From positions 62,001-126,000 of the forward strand of contig JAWKUN010000005.1 of the NCBI GenBank assembly GCA_041398565.1: a DNA stretch of 64,000 nt. The letters run 5' to 3'. The first letter of the stretch is position 1. Each line of letters starts with the position of its first letter. Below, in pieces: positions 49,499 to 58,774 of the stretch. The translations under genes and the position numbers were made by a program. The notes below the pieces were generated by a model. The model was not told where the DNA came from. It made no database searches and saw only the letters and a list, made by a program, of their open reading frames with translations. Source of the DNA: DATGPD01 sp041398565. GTDB taxonomy: Bacteria > Planctomycetota > UBA1135 > UBA2386.

Positions 49499-52400
49499 AG
49501 TCGGCCGGACCAGCGGAGCATCTGGGTGCCGAGGTCCATGGGGTAGTGCACGACGACGTCGGTGACCTTGCCGGCGGGGTCCTGCACCAGGCGCAATTCC
49601 GGCTGCACGAAGGCCGACAGCGCCGGCATGTTCAGCGCCTTCAGGCGCCCCAGCACTTCCTCGTGCAGGCCGCGGTCGATCTGTGTTCCGTAGGTCTCGA
49701 CCAGGGCCTTGCCGGCCTTGAAGTCGCCGGTCGCCTTGATGCGCATGACCTCGGCCAAGAGGCGACCGCAGCCCTCGCGGAAGGCGTCGCGGTCGAGCAC
49801 TCGGTAGTAGGTCTTCCCGGCGCGCGTCTCCTTGCGCACCGCGTCGGTCGCGTTGGCAAGAAGCCAGTGCACGACCATCTGGCGGTTGCGCATGTGGTCC
49901 TCCTCCACCTTCTTGCCCAGCGCCACACGCCGGAGCTGCACCAACGCGTTGCGCGCGTAGGCCTCGTACTGCGCCAGCGCCGCCTCGGCTGACGGCGAGA
50001 AGCCCCTGGCGATGGCCTCGTCGTGCCCGATCCAGTAGAGGCCCACCAAGTCCGCCCGCCCCTCTTCGAGAGTGGAGTAGTAGACGCCCAACCGCTGCGC
50101 CGGGTTGGTCACCTCGGCCCGCACCTGCCCCGACGCGTGCCCCACCACCTCGTGCAGGTTGGTGTGGATGTCGTCGACGATGCCGAGCCAGCGCTTGGCA
50201 CGCGCCACCTCGGCGGCGTCCCACGCGAACTCGCCCGCCGCGCCGCCGCCCTTGCTGGCCAGGTTGTAGCCCTCGACCACGTTGGCCAGATTCACCGACT
50301 TGCTGCCGTACTCCTGACGGATGTCGGCCTCGTTCGGCAAGTTGACGCCGATCGGCGTGATCGGCCCGACGTCGCCGGTCTCGCAGATCACCGAGATCGC
50401 CCGCGCCGAGATGCCCTTGACGTCCTTCTTCTTGAACTCGGCCGCCCAAGGCATGTGGTTCTCGAACCACTGCGCCTGCGCTGCCAGCGCCTCGATGTCG
50501 CGCGTCTTGACCTTGTTCTTGAAGCTCACCAGCCCCTGCCAAGCGCCCTTCTGGCCACGAGCATCCAGGTAGACCTCGACGAAGCCGTTGACGTTGTCGA
50601 CGACCGAGTCGTTGTCTTGCACCCAGGCGATGTTGAACGCGCGCCAGTCGGCGGGCTCGCCGGTGCGGTAGTAGCGGATGAGCTTCTCCAGCGCGGACTT
50701 GGTCTTGGGCGGCGCGTACGCCAGCGCCTCGGTCAAGTGGCCGACGATCGCCTCGATCTGCTTGGCGTAGAGCCCCGGCGGCACGCTGCCGTCTCCGGCC
50801 CGATACACCTCCTCGATCAGCTTGCCGTCTCGCTTCACCAAACGGCTGTTGAGCGGATAGCGCTCCTCGAAGCCCTGCAGGTCGGCCGTGGTCACATCGA
50901 CGTAGAGGTTGTTGCAGCTCGCCACCAGCGCGTCCTTGCCCTCGCCTGACGCCTTGTCGGTCACCGACCGGTCGCGGTTCGGGTCGGTGAGGATGGCGTG
51001 AAGCCGATCGACCTCGGCCTCGTTGGGCATGCGACCGCCACGCGCCGCCACCAGGCGCGCCGCCAGACGCAGCTGGTCCCGCGACAGGTGCAGCAGCATC
51101 TTGTCGGTCGAGTAGTTGTGGTGGATGCCGTTGTGGATCCAGAACGCCTTGGTGTAGCGCGCCACCTCGGCCTGGAGGTCTGCCGGCAGCGCCTCCTTGT
51201 GCAGGTAGAGCTCCTCCAGCAGGTCCTTGATCGCGAGATTGTGCCGGTAGCGCTGGTCGATGCAGATGTCGCGACCGGCGATCGCTGCCTGCGCCAGGTG
51301 GTAGCAGAGAAGCTTGTCGTCGAGGTCGAGCTCCTCGAAGCCGTCGGCGAACAGCTGCAGCACCTGCACGTCGTCGACACGTTCGAGCACGTTGTCGCGT
51401 GCCGGCGCTGCCGCCTGGCCGGTTCGCTCCTTCGTCTCGGGCTTGCACCATTGGTCGAGCCAGCGGAAGAACTCGCGGTGCCAAAGCACGCCGTTCTGCG
51501 GCGACAGCACCCAGTGCCCCTCCGTCGGGAAGTAGAGGAAGCGCGCCGGGATGTCGCGCACCCGCGCCGCCGAGAACGCCTGCAGCCCCTCGGTCACCGG
51601 CACGCGGAAGTCCTTCTCGCCGTGGATGACCATCAGCGGCGTCTTCCAGTTCTGGATGAAGCGGTGCGGCGAGAAGCGGTCGTAGCCCTGCTTGATGGCC
51701 GCGTCCTTCCAGTACGGGCCACCGAGGTCCCAGTTCACGAACCACAGCTCCTCGGTGGCGTGGTACATCGCTTCGAGGTTGAACACGCCGCAGTGCGCCA
51801 CCATCGTGCAGAAGCGGTCGCCACCGTTGCCCATGAGCCAGTACACGGTGTAGCCGCCGAAGCTTGCACCCACGGCCGCCACGCGCTCCTTGTCGACGAA
51901 GGCCTCTTGGCGCAAGTCGTCGCACGCCGACAACAGGTCCTGCATGGCCTGCCCACCCCAATCGCCGCTGATCTGCTCGTTCCAGGCGCCGCCGAACCCC
52001 GGCAGCCCGCGCCGGTTGACGGCAAGCACGATGTAGCCCTGCGCTGCCATCAGGTGGAAGTTCCAGCGGAAGCTGAACCACTGCCCCACCTGCGACTGCG
52101 GCCCACCCTGGCAGTAGAGCAGCATCGGGTACTTCTTCGACGGGTCGAAGCCCGGGGGGTAGACCACCCACGACAGGATGCGCTTGCCGTCGGTGGCCTT
52201 GGTCCAGCGCTCTTCCACCTTCGGCAGCGCCAGCCCCTTGTACAGACCGCCGTTCTCGTCGGTGACCGCGACCCCCTCGCCGGCCTCGCCCAGCAGGCGC
52301 AGGCGCACGATCTCGTTGGGTCGCTCGGTCTGCTGCCGCAGGGCGAACAGAGCGCGACCGTCCGCCGCCACGCGCGGGCTGCTGAACTCGTAGCGCCCAC

Positions 52401-53490
52401 GCGTCACTGCCTGTGGCGCGCCGCCGCCGGCCTCGACCCTGTAGATCTGCGACGTGCCCAGCGTTTCGCTGGCGAACAGCAGGCGCAGCCCGTCCGACGT
52501 CCAAACCGGATCGTGCGCGCTCTGGTCGAAGCCGTCGGTGAGATCGGTGATCTGGCCGCTCGGTCGGTCGAGCAGCATCAGCCGGTTCTTGTCCGACTCG
52601 TAGCCGTTGCGCGCCATCGACAGGAAGGCGATCTTCTTGCCGTCGGGCGAGAAGCGCGGCTCGATGTCGAAGCCCGAGAGCTTCGGCGTCAGGTTCTGGT
52701 GATGCGCGGCGTCGTCGACCGCCACCAGGAACAAGCTGCTGTCGGTGCTGGCTTCCTCGTGCGGCCCCACCTTGGCCGTGTAGCACAGCGTCCTGCCGTC
52801 CGGGCTCCAGGCGATCTGCTCACCGCCGCCGAAGGGCTTGAGCGGCGTGTCGACGCGCAGCCCCTCCATCAAGTCGGTCGCCTCGCCACCGCTGGCCGGC
52901 ACGACGAACAAGTGGCTGAAGGTGCCGTCGTTCCACACGTTCCAGTGCCGCACCATCAGGTCGTCGTAGACCGCGGCTTGCGCCTTCGGCAGGTCCGGGT
53001 AGCGATCGTGCAGATCGGGAACGAGCTTGACGTCGGCGGTGAACGAGAAGTGCGCGCCGTCGGGCGACCAGGCGATGTTGGCAACACCGCCGTCGTGCCG
53101 CGTCACCTGCTGCGCCTCACCACCGTCGAGGGCGATGCGCCAGATCTGCGGCGAGCCGCTGCGGTCGCTGACGAAGCCGACCGCCTGCCCGTCGGGCGAC
53201 CAGCAGCCGTTGCCGTTGCTGCCGCCGCTGGTGAGCTGGTGGCGAGTACCGCTCTGCAGGTCGAGCACGAAGAGCTGGCCGTTGCTCTTGTTGGCCGCCA
53301 GGTCGACCGTGCGCACCGAGTACAGCAGCTTGCTGCCGTCCGGGCTCGGCTGCGGGTCGCTCACCCGCGCCAAGTCCAGCAGTAGCTCGGGCGAGAGGCG
53401 AGCAGGGCCGCCCGCCGCCGGGGCCTGCCCCACCGACAACGGGGCCAAGAGCCCCACGAACAAGACGACAGCGGAACGGAGACGTCGCAT
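49492..53490 (-). CDS. Secreted double peptidase: S9 prolyl-oligopeptidase domain fused to an M49 (dipeptidyl peptidase III) domain
   Basis: 1332 residues in one uninterrupted frame. A signal peptide (about 1-22, ending SVGQA) indicates export. Residues about 25-685 are an S9 enzyme: a propeller of WSPDG-type repeats, then a hydrolase with nucleophile GASFGG (Ser near 540), Asp in HGEKD (near 625) and His in EGHW (near 657). Residues about 700-1332 are M49-like: zinc motif HEVVGH at about 1112-1117 and EEGRAD about 30 residues later, the short spacing I recall for bacterial dipeptidyl peptidase III. S9 enzymes trim peptides; M49 releases dipeptides from the N-terminus. One chain could therefore do sequential peptide breakdown outside the cytoplasm. 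It lies downstream of a small exported-protein operon. Confidence 0.9.
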   Translation of the reverse strand: MRRLRSAVVLFVGLLAPLSVGQAPAAGGPARLSPELLLDLARVSDPQPSPDGSKLLYSVRTVDLAANKSNGQLFVLDLQSGTRHQLTSGGSNGNGCWSPDGQAVGFVSDRSGSPQIWRIALDGGEAQQVTRHDGGVANIAWSPDGAHFSFTADVKLVPDLHDRYPDLPKAQAAVYDDLMVRHWNVWNDGTFSHLFVVPASGGEATDLMEGLRVDTPLKPFGGGEQIAWSPDGRTLCYTAKVGPHEEASTDSSLFLVAVDDAAHHQNLTPKLSGFDIEPRFSPDGKKIAFLSMARNGYESDKNRLMLLDRPSGQITDLTDGFDQSAHDPVWTSDGLRLLFASETLGTSQIYRVEAGGGAPQAVTRGRYEFSSPRVAADGRALFALRQQTERPNEIVRLRLLGEAGEGVAVTDENGGLYKGLALPKVEERWTKATDGKRILSWVVYPPGFDPSKKYPMLLYCQGGPQSQVGQWFSFRWNFHLMAAQGYIVLAVNRRGLPGFGGAWNEQISGDWGGQAMQDLLSACDDLRQEAFVDKERVAAVGASFGGYTVYWLMGNGGDRFCTMVAHCGVFNLEAMYHATEELWFVNWDLGGPYWKDAAIKQGYDRFSPHRFIQNWKTPLMVIHGEKDFRVPVTEGLQAFSAARVRDIPARFLYFPTEGHWVLSPQNGVLWHREFFRWLDQWCKPETKERTGQAAAPARDNVLERVDDVQVLQLFADGFEELDLDDKLLCYHLAQAAIAGRDICIDQRYRHNLAIKDLLEELYLHKEALPADLQAEVARYTKAFWIHNGIHHNYSTDKMLLHLSRDQLRLAARLVAARGGRMPNEAEVDRLHAILTDPNRDRSVTDKASGEGKDALVASCNNLYVDVTTADLQGFEERYPLNSRLVKRDGKLIEEVYRAGDGSVPPGLYAKQIEAIVGHLTEALAYAPPKTKSALEKLIRYYRTGEPADWRAFNIAWVQDNDSVVDNVNGFVEVYLDARGQKGAWQGLVSFKNKVKTRDIEALAAQAQWFENHMPWAAEFKKKDVKGISARAISVICETGDVGPITPIGVNLPNEADIRQEYGSKSVNLANVVEGYNLASKGGGAAGEFAWDAAEVARAKRWLGIVDDIHTNLHEVVGHASGQVRAEVTNPAQRLGVYYSTLEEGRADLVGLYWIGHDEAIARGFSPSAEAALAQYEAYARNALVQLRRVALGKKVEEDHMRNRQMVVHWLLANATDAVRKETRAGKTYYRVLDRDAFREGCGRLLAEVMRIKATGDFKAGKALVETYGTQIDRGLHEEVLGRLKALNMPALSAFVQPELRLVQDPAGKVTDVVVHYPMDLGTQMLRWSGRLK

Positions 53491-53591
53491 CGCCGGCCGA
53501 TGCTATCCAAGCGGGCCGGTCGGGTCGCAGGTCGTTCGCGCGGAGCGAGATCGCGGGTGGCGCTCCGGCGCACGACCGCAAGAGCGGGCCG

Positions 53592-54713
53592 TCAGCGGTA
53601 GGCGATCCGCACGACCGGTGCATGGCCGGCGGCCACGCGACCGGCCAGCGGCACCGGCAGGCCGTCGGCCCGCTCCGAGGTCACGGTCGTCGCGTCGTAG
53701 CTGCCGAGCCCGCCGCCGAAGGTGAGCTGCAGGGCATCGCTGGTCGACAGGCGCAGACCGTACGTGGTGCTGGCGACGTTCAGCCACTGCGCCACGATGT
53801 CGGATCCGACGATGCCGGGCTCGCCGGGCATGTGCACCACGATCTCGCCGACGCCGGGATGATTCGGGCCGCGGGCACCGCGCACGCTCGACGCCGTCGA
53901 CAGCGACAACAGCGGCTGGACGTGGAGCTCACACCCGGTGGCCCCGACGAAGTCGAGCGGCAGCGGCGGCGTCAGGAACGACGTACCCAGGAGCAAGACC
54001 GCGGCCCCGCTCCGCTCACCCAGCACGCTCAGCCGGATCGACGAGCCCGGCCGCAGCGCCCAGTCCGAGACGCGCGCCGTCTTGCTGGTCACCGTGCGCA
54101 CCGGCCCACAGGCCGCGCCGCGGCGTTGGACCCGTCCGACCAGGAGGTCGGAGTGGTAGTCGACCGGCCAGCGCGTCGACTGCAAGGGAGAACCCGCAAT
54201 GTCGAGACACAGCGTGCCCCCCGCGTACGGAAAGGGCGCGCTGAACGCCAGGGTGAAGGAGTGCTGCGGCCCCCAGTCCGGCTCGTCGCGGTGCGCCAGC
54301 GCCGGCGAGGCTGGAAACGCCACTGTGCCGGCGAACACGGTCGTGACCGCGCTGCCGTGGTTGGACTCGAAGCGCTCGGCGGCGCGCGCCGGCGCCACCG
54401 CCGCCGACGACACGCGCAGCGTGAGCTGCCCGGACCCGGCCGCCAGAGCCCGCGCGTCCGCACCGTCTCGACGGAACGACACGGACAGCAGCGCGCACGG
54501 CTGCGGCAGGCTCGTCAGCCACGAAGGACCGAGCAGGACTTGTTGCCGGCTTGTGAGGTAGGTCCCGGGGAACGGGTCGGGAGAGTCGATCGCGTCCCTC
54601 GTCGCCGCGTCAGGCGGTACCACGACGTGCTGTCCGACTAGCCTTGCGGTCGAGAACCCTGTAGCCAGGACCCAAACGAAGACGGCTGCAGTGCATGGGG
54701 TGGTGGGCCGCAT
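53592..54713 (-). CDS. Secreted hypothetical protein
   Basis: 373 residues from the ATG at 54713; the frame extends to 54908, but the extra part is Arg-rich and not signal-like. The N-terminus has a long signal peptide (AAVFVWVLATGFSTARLVGQ). The rest is beta-rich with many Ser, Thr and Val residues and the patterns CLDIAGSPLQST and GEIVVHMPGEPG. I recognise no family; the composition resembles large secreted proteins of planctomycetes. It is the last gene of a three-gene minus-strand operon. Confidence 0.65.
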   Translation of the reverse strand: MRPTTPCTAAVFVWVLATGFSTARLVGQHVVVPPDAATRDAIDSPDPFPGTYLTSRQQVLLGPSWLTSLPQPCALLSVSFRRDGADARALAAGSGQLTLRVSSAAVAPARAAERFESNHGSAVTTVFAGTVAFPASPALAHRDEPDWGPQHSFTLAFSAPFPYAGGTLCLDIAGSPLQSTRWPVDYHSDLLVGRVQRRGAACGPVRTVTSKTARVSDWALRPGSSIRLSVLGERSGAAVLLLGTSFLTPPLPLDFVGATGCELHVQPLLSLSTASSVRGARGPNHPGVGEIVVHMPGEPGIVGSDIVAQWLNVASTTYGLRLSTSDALQLTFGGGLGSYDATTVTSERADGLPVPLAGRVAAGHAPVVRIAYR

Positions 54714-54721
54714 GGGATCTC

Positions 54722-54991
54722 TCAACTGTTGGAAACGATGGTGAAGGCCTCGTCGGTGGGGATCGGCTCCCGCTCGTCGGTGACCGTGAGGACGCTTCCC
54801 TCCGAGCCTGCTGGGAGGTCGACCTCGAAGGTGCCGTCGGCGCCGACCTGTACGGGTCCGAGTTCGACGATCGCGCCGGTGGCCGGATCGGAGACGTAGA
54901 CGAACCACTCACCGCGCTGCGGAACGGTCACAGTGACCTCCGCGCCGGACACCGGAGGATCAGGTGAGATCTCGATCCCGGTGGTAACCAA
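54722..54991 (-). CDS. Small beta-rich hypothetical protein
   Basis: 89 residues from TTG 54991, with GGAGGT at 55000-55005 eight bases before it and the start just one base after the upstream TGA. The sequence alternates hydrophobic and polar residues (VTVTVPQRGEWFVYVSD, GTFEVDLPAGSEG), in the manner of an Ig-like or carbohydrate-binding beta-sandwich. It has no signal peptide, although it lies between two exported-protein genes. The tight coupling and strong ribosome site are the main reasons for accepting it. Function unknown. Confidence 0.65.
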   Translation of the reverse strand: MVTTGIEISPDPPVSGAEVTVTVPQRGEWFVYVSDPATGAIVELGPVQVGADGTFEVDLPAGSEGSVLTVTDEREPIPTDEAFTIVSNS

Positions 54992-54992
54992 G

Positions 54993-55475
54993 TCAGCGGA
55001 CCTCCGCCCTCAACGTCGTGATCAGAGTGGCCAACTCCGGCGGCGGTGGCGCCATGCGCGCGGTCTGCAACAGCCGCTCGATCATCGCGCGGCTCTGAGG
55101 CGTCTGAGTGGAGAGCGCCCAATCGGCGATCCGCGCGTAGCCATTCCACATCGCCGGACTCCCACCCGTGGCGTCGATCGTCATCAGGAAGGTCGCGCTG
55201 CCCGCCACGAGCTGCTCGAGCGGGCCACGCGCAAACTCCTCGGCCCAAGGGATCTTCTTCTGCCAACGCGAGCGCACGCTGTCGACCACGGGTTCGTCGT
55301 CACGACCCGCTGACCAACGGCCCAACCAGAACGCGGCGCCCGCGGCTCCCACCGCGCACAGGCCGACGCGGAGGAACGCACGGCGGGTCCGCGCTCGCAT
55401 GCGATCGAAGGCATCCGCCTTCCGCAACGCACGCTGCAGCTCTCTCCGCTGCGCCGGGAACAGGCCCTGTCGCAT
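54993..55475 (-). CDS. Hypothetical membrane-anchored protein with a Tat-like segment
   Basis: 160 residues. A basic N-terminal region of about 30 residues is followed by RTRRAFLRVGLCAVGAAGAAFWLG (in part), a twin-arginine plus hydrophobic segment at about 29-52 that could be a Tat signal anchor or a single transmembrane helix. The rest is a helical domain of about 105 residues (WAEEFARGPLEQLVAG...). No family is recognised. It is the first gene of the operon with the 89- and 373-residue proteins, so the three probably work together at the envelope. Confidence 0.6.
   Translation of the reverse strand: MRQGLFPAQRRELQRALRKADAFDRMRARTRRAFLRVGLCAVGAAGAAFWLGRWSAGRDDEPVVDSVRSRWQKKIPWAEEFARGPLEQLVAGSATFLMTIDATGGSPAMWNGYARIADWALSTQTPQSRAMIERLLQTARMAPPPPELATLITTLRAEVR
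55000..55005 (-). promoter_or_regulatory. Shine-Dalgarno GGAGGT fixing a TTG start
   Basis: GGAGGT on the minus strand, eight bases before TTG 54991, lies within the last codons of the preceding gene. It is the key evidence that the 89-residue frame is translated. Confidence 0.65.
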
Positions 55476-55621
55476 GGTTTGCCCACCCTAGCCCACGGGT
55501 GTGCCGCCAGCAAGGACCGGCGCTGCGCCGTCCGCGAGGCTCCCTGGCCGTGCGGCGCGACACCGGTCCGACCTGCACGCGCATGACACTGCGGCCCGCA
55601 GACGTCAGGCCGCGCCCCGCC

Positions 55622-58600
55622 TCACCGCTTGTCGCCCTGCTCCGGTGCCTGCGGCTTCGCCCGCCCCTGCATCCACGCCACCACCGCCGCCCCGAGTTGG
55701 TCGGCGCTCATGTCGAACGCGGTGTCCGGGGCCAGCGACTCGACCCGGCCCGAGTAGTAGTTCACGACGTACTCGAGCAGCGCCTTGCGGCGCTTGCCGT
55801 CGTCGGCGTGGTAGAGGTAGTGGCAGGTCGACGCACCCTGAGCGTAGAACATGTTCCACTGGCTCAGCATGCTGACGCCGAGGTAGCTGGCGCGGCGGAT
55901 GAACATGTCGAACTGCTTGTGCAGCAAACGGTGCATGTTGACCTGGCTGAGCGTGAGCTGGCGTGACCATTGGTTGCGCTGTTTGTCGGCAGCGGCGGTG
56001 AACATCTCGAGGTCCATCGACGCGCCGAGGGCGTCCCAAGTGCCGGCCTCGACGTCCCAGGCGAACGACTCGACGAAGGCGGCGAAGCCCTCGACGATCC
56101 AGTGGCCTGGGCGCACCAGGCGCGGGCGCACGTTGGCTGGCGCCTCGAACCGAGGCCCGCGCAGGTCGAGCCATTGGTGCGTGAGCTCGTGCGCGAACGT
56201 CGACACCACCTCGGCGTAGGCCTGGCGCCCGGACGGCATGTACAGGCGGGTGACGCCCTCGTCGGGCACGAAGAACCCCAGCGTCAAGGCCAGGCCACGC
56301 TTCTGGCGTAGCAGTTCCTCGGCCGCCTCCTTGGCATCCTGCACCTCCTCGCTCGCCTTGCCGCCCTCACCGACGTCCTCGCCCTCCTTGGCCGCCTCCG
56401 CCTTCTCGCGTTCCTTGCGCGCCTTCTCGAAGGCCAGCACCTCCTGTGCGGCACGCTCGATGTACTCGTCGCGAGATCCGTACAGCTTCACGAGCAGACG
56501 CTTGTCGCCGGCCCGCGACGTGCCGATGCCGGCGAACATGCTCTCGAGGGCGTCGAGCACCAGCTCGCCGGTCGCGACGCACATGCCCACGGCGCCAGCC
56601 ACCTCGCTCGGTGCCAGCACGCACACGCGCTCGCTGCACACCGCCATCAAGTCCTTGCGCCAGGTGGCACGCGCCTCCTGCAGCTTCTCCAGCTCCCAGG
56701 CGAAGTCGGCCGCACCGTCGGGCACCACCCGCATGGGCCGCCGCCGGACGGCCTCGGCGAACATCAACCACTGCTTGGCCACGAACGGCTCGGGCACCGG
56801 CATGCCCGCCGGCAGTAGGCCCCGCACCCAGGCGCTCGTCGCGGCGTGCTTGGGGTCGAGTTCGAGGGCGACGTAGGCGAGCAGTGCCCGCAGATCCTCG
56901 GACGCGTCGGCGGGCAGCGCCTGCGCCCGGGCCCAGGGCAAGTCGGCCATGCTCGAGCGCAGCTCGAGCTCGGCGGCGTCCGCCGCCGCCAGCACGCCGC
57001 TGTCCACCCTCGTGGGCGCACGCCGTAGGCGCTCGATCTGCCGCTGCGCGGCGATCACATCCTTCTCGTCCGCGCCCAGCTCCAGCGCCTTCACCATGTA
57101 GCGGCTGATGGCGCGCACGTCGTTGCTGCCCATCGCCTTGCGCGCCAGGCTGACGTAGCCCTTGCACTCCTGGTCCTCGAGCATCAAGCCCATGGCGCGC
57201 ACGACCGCCATGGGATCGCCCCACAGCAGCGGCGCACCGTCGTTCTCCGCCCACAGCACCTCGTCGCCGGCGAACGTCTGTCCCTTGCGGCCACCCGAGC
57301 CCGCGACCGTGACCGTCTTGGTCGGCGCGTCCACCCGCATCTTGCCACGGTGCACCTGGCCGTCGCGCAGCACCGCCACCCCTTTGGCGACGTCGTGCGT
57401 CCCGGCACTCGCCGGCGCCGCGACCGCGGCCTCACGCACGTCACGCAGAGCCAGCAGGCGATCGCCCGCCGTCAGCAGCAGGGTCTGCCGCGCCGGCACC
57501 GTGCGCTGGGTGGCGGCGACGTCTCCCTTCCACACGATGCGCAGGGTGTCCGCCTCGAACGCCAGATCGCCGACGATGACCGTCGAACCGAGCATGGTCG
57601 GGGGCACACCGCGCGCCACGATGTCGGGGTAGTGCTCGCCGTCGGCGAGGTAGTAGTACGACCAGCGGCCACGGTGACGGCGGAAGAACGCCCACTCGCC
57701 GCGGCCGTCCTCGGTCTCGAGGAACAGGAACGGCATGTTGCCGACGACGCATCCGGGCAGGGTCGTGGCCAGGGATCCCTGCGAGCGCAGGCGTTCGGCC
57801 CCGACGCTCGACGCCCGGCTGAACACCGTCGTGTCGGGGTCGGCGTCGGCACCGGGAGTGCGCGGCTTGCCCACGCGGTAGCGCGCCACGACCAGATCGC
57901 GCGTGCTGGACACGCAGACGTCGGTCGAGTCGTCGATACCCAAGACGTGGGTACCGCTGCCCTGCTGCACCAGCAACTCGCCGGAGTGCCGATCGACCAG
58001 GGCCAGCGTCGCCTCCGACAGGCGGGCGAAGCGCAGCGCCATGACGTGCTCGCCCAGCATCGAGACCCGTCCGCGGAAACCTCCCTCCACGCTCCACACC
58101 GGCTGCTGCGCGCCGATGTCGATGCGCTCGAAGCGACCGTCCTGCGTGTAGTAGACCTCGTTGCCGAAGAGCAGGGGCGGCGACACCTCGCCCTGGGTCT
58201 GGTAGCGCATACGCCGACCGAACTGGGTCTTGCCGATCTGGTCGACGCGGAGCGCGTGGCGCCCCTCGCGGTAGGCCACGGTGCGGTTCCACAGCGACGG
58301 GCCCAACGGCACGTCGCTCACCACGCGGCGCGGCGGCAGCAGCGGCTTGCCGTCGCCGAGGCGCAGCACGTGCATGGTGCGTTCCTTCGCCTCCTCGCCC
58401 TCCTTGCGCTTGACGCTCACCAACAGGACGTGCTCGTCCCACACGAGCGGTTCCTCTTCGATCTCGCCGTCCACCCGGTACTCCCAGGCAGTCCCCAGTC
58501 GATAGGTGAAGATGGGGGTAGCGGCGCTGGCACCGCTGCGCGAGGCGCTACCGCCGAAGGTGTACCAACGGCCGACCGGTGCCGCCTCGCCGGCGAGCGA

Positions 58601-58744
58601 ATCGGCCCGCGTCGGCGGCGCCGCGTCGTCCCCACCTTTCTCTTGCGCCGACGACGGTGTGGCGACACCGATGGTGAAGGCCAGGCCGAAGGCCCGGATC
58701 GTGAGTGGAACGATGTGAGTCTTCCCGAACACGCCGCGGATCAT
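55622..58744 (-). CDS. Secreted PQQ-like propeller protein with a C-terminal HExxH (gluzincin) metallopeptidase-like domain
   Basis: 1040 residues. A signal peptide (about 1-34) is followed by a beta-propeller resembling PQQ/WD-type repeats over about 60-450 and a helical middle. A charged, Glu/Lys-rich segment (about 770-815) leads to a C-terminal domain with AHELTHQW near residue 853, whose two histidines could bind zinc, and IVEGFAAF about 32 residues later, giving the third ligand of a gluzincin. Peptidase activity is therefore likely but unproven, and the cleavage target is unknown. It starts 31 bp after the stop of another gluzincin-like gene on the same strand. Confidence 0.8.
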   Translation of the reverse strand: MIRGVFGKTHIVPLTIRAFGLAFTIGVATPSSAQEKGGDDAAPPTRADSLAGEAAPVGRWYTFGGSASRSGASAATPIFTYRLGTAWEYRVDGEIEEEPLVWDEHVLLVSVKRKEGEEAKERTMHVLRLGDGKPLLPPRRVVSDVPLGPSLWNRTVAYREGRHALRVDQIGKTQFGRRMRYQTQGEVSPPLLFGNEVYYTQDGRFERIDIGAQQPVWSVEGGFRGRVSMLGEHVMALRFARLSEATLALVDRHSGELLVQQGSGTHVLGIDDSTDVCVSSTRDLVVARYRVGKPRTPGADADPDTTVFSRASSVGAERLRSQGSLATTLPGCVVGNMPFLFLETEDGRGEWAFFRRHRGRWSYYYLADGEHYPDIVARGVPPTMLGSTVIVGDLAFEADTLRIVWKGDVAATQRTVPARQTLLLTAGDRLLALRDVREAAVAAPASAGTHDVAKGVAVLRDGQVHRGKMRVDAPTKTVTVAGSGGRKGQTFAGDEVLWAENDGAPLLWGDPMAVVRAMGLMLEDQECKGYVSLARKAMGSNDVRAISRYMVKALELGADEKDVIAAQRQIERLRRAPTRVDSGVLAAADAAELELRSSMADLPWARAQALPADASEDLRALLAYVALELDPKHAATSAWVRGLLPAGMPVPEPFVAKQWLMFAEAVRRRPMRVVPDGAADFAWELEKLQEARATWRKDLMAVCSERVCVLAPSEVAGAVGMCVATGELVLDALESMFAGIGTSRAGDKRLLVKLYGSRDEYIERAAQEVLAFEKARKEREKAEAAKEGEDVGEGGKASEEVQDAKEAAEELLRQKRGLALTLGFFVPDEGVTRLYMPSGRQAYAEVVSTFAHELTHQWLDLRGPRFEAPANVRPRLVRPGHWIVEGFAAFVESFAWDVEAGTWDALGASMDLEMFTAAADKQRNQWSRQLTLSQVNMHRLLHKQFDMFIRRASYLGVSMLSQWNMFYAQGASTCHYLYHADDGKRRKALLEYVVNYYSGRVESLAPDTAFDMSADQLGAAVVAWMQGRAKPQAPEQGDKR

Positions 58745-58774
58745 AGCGGGCGCGGGTGCCGTGCGCCGTCGCCT

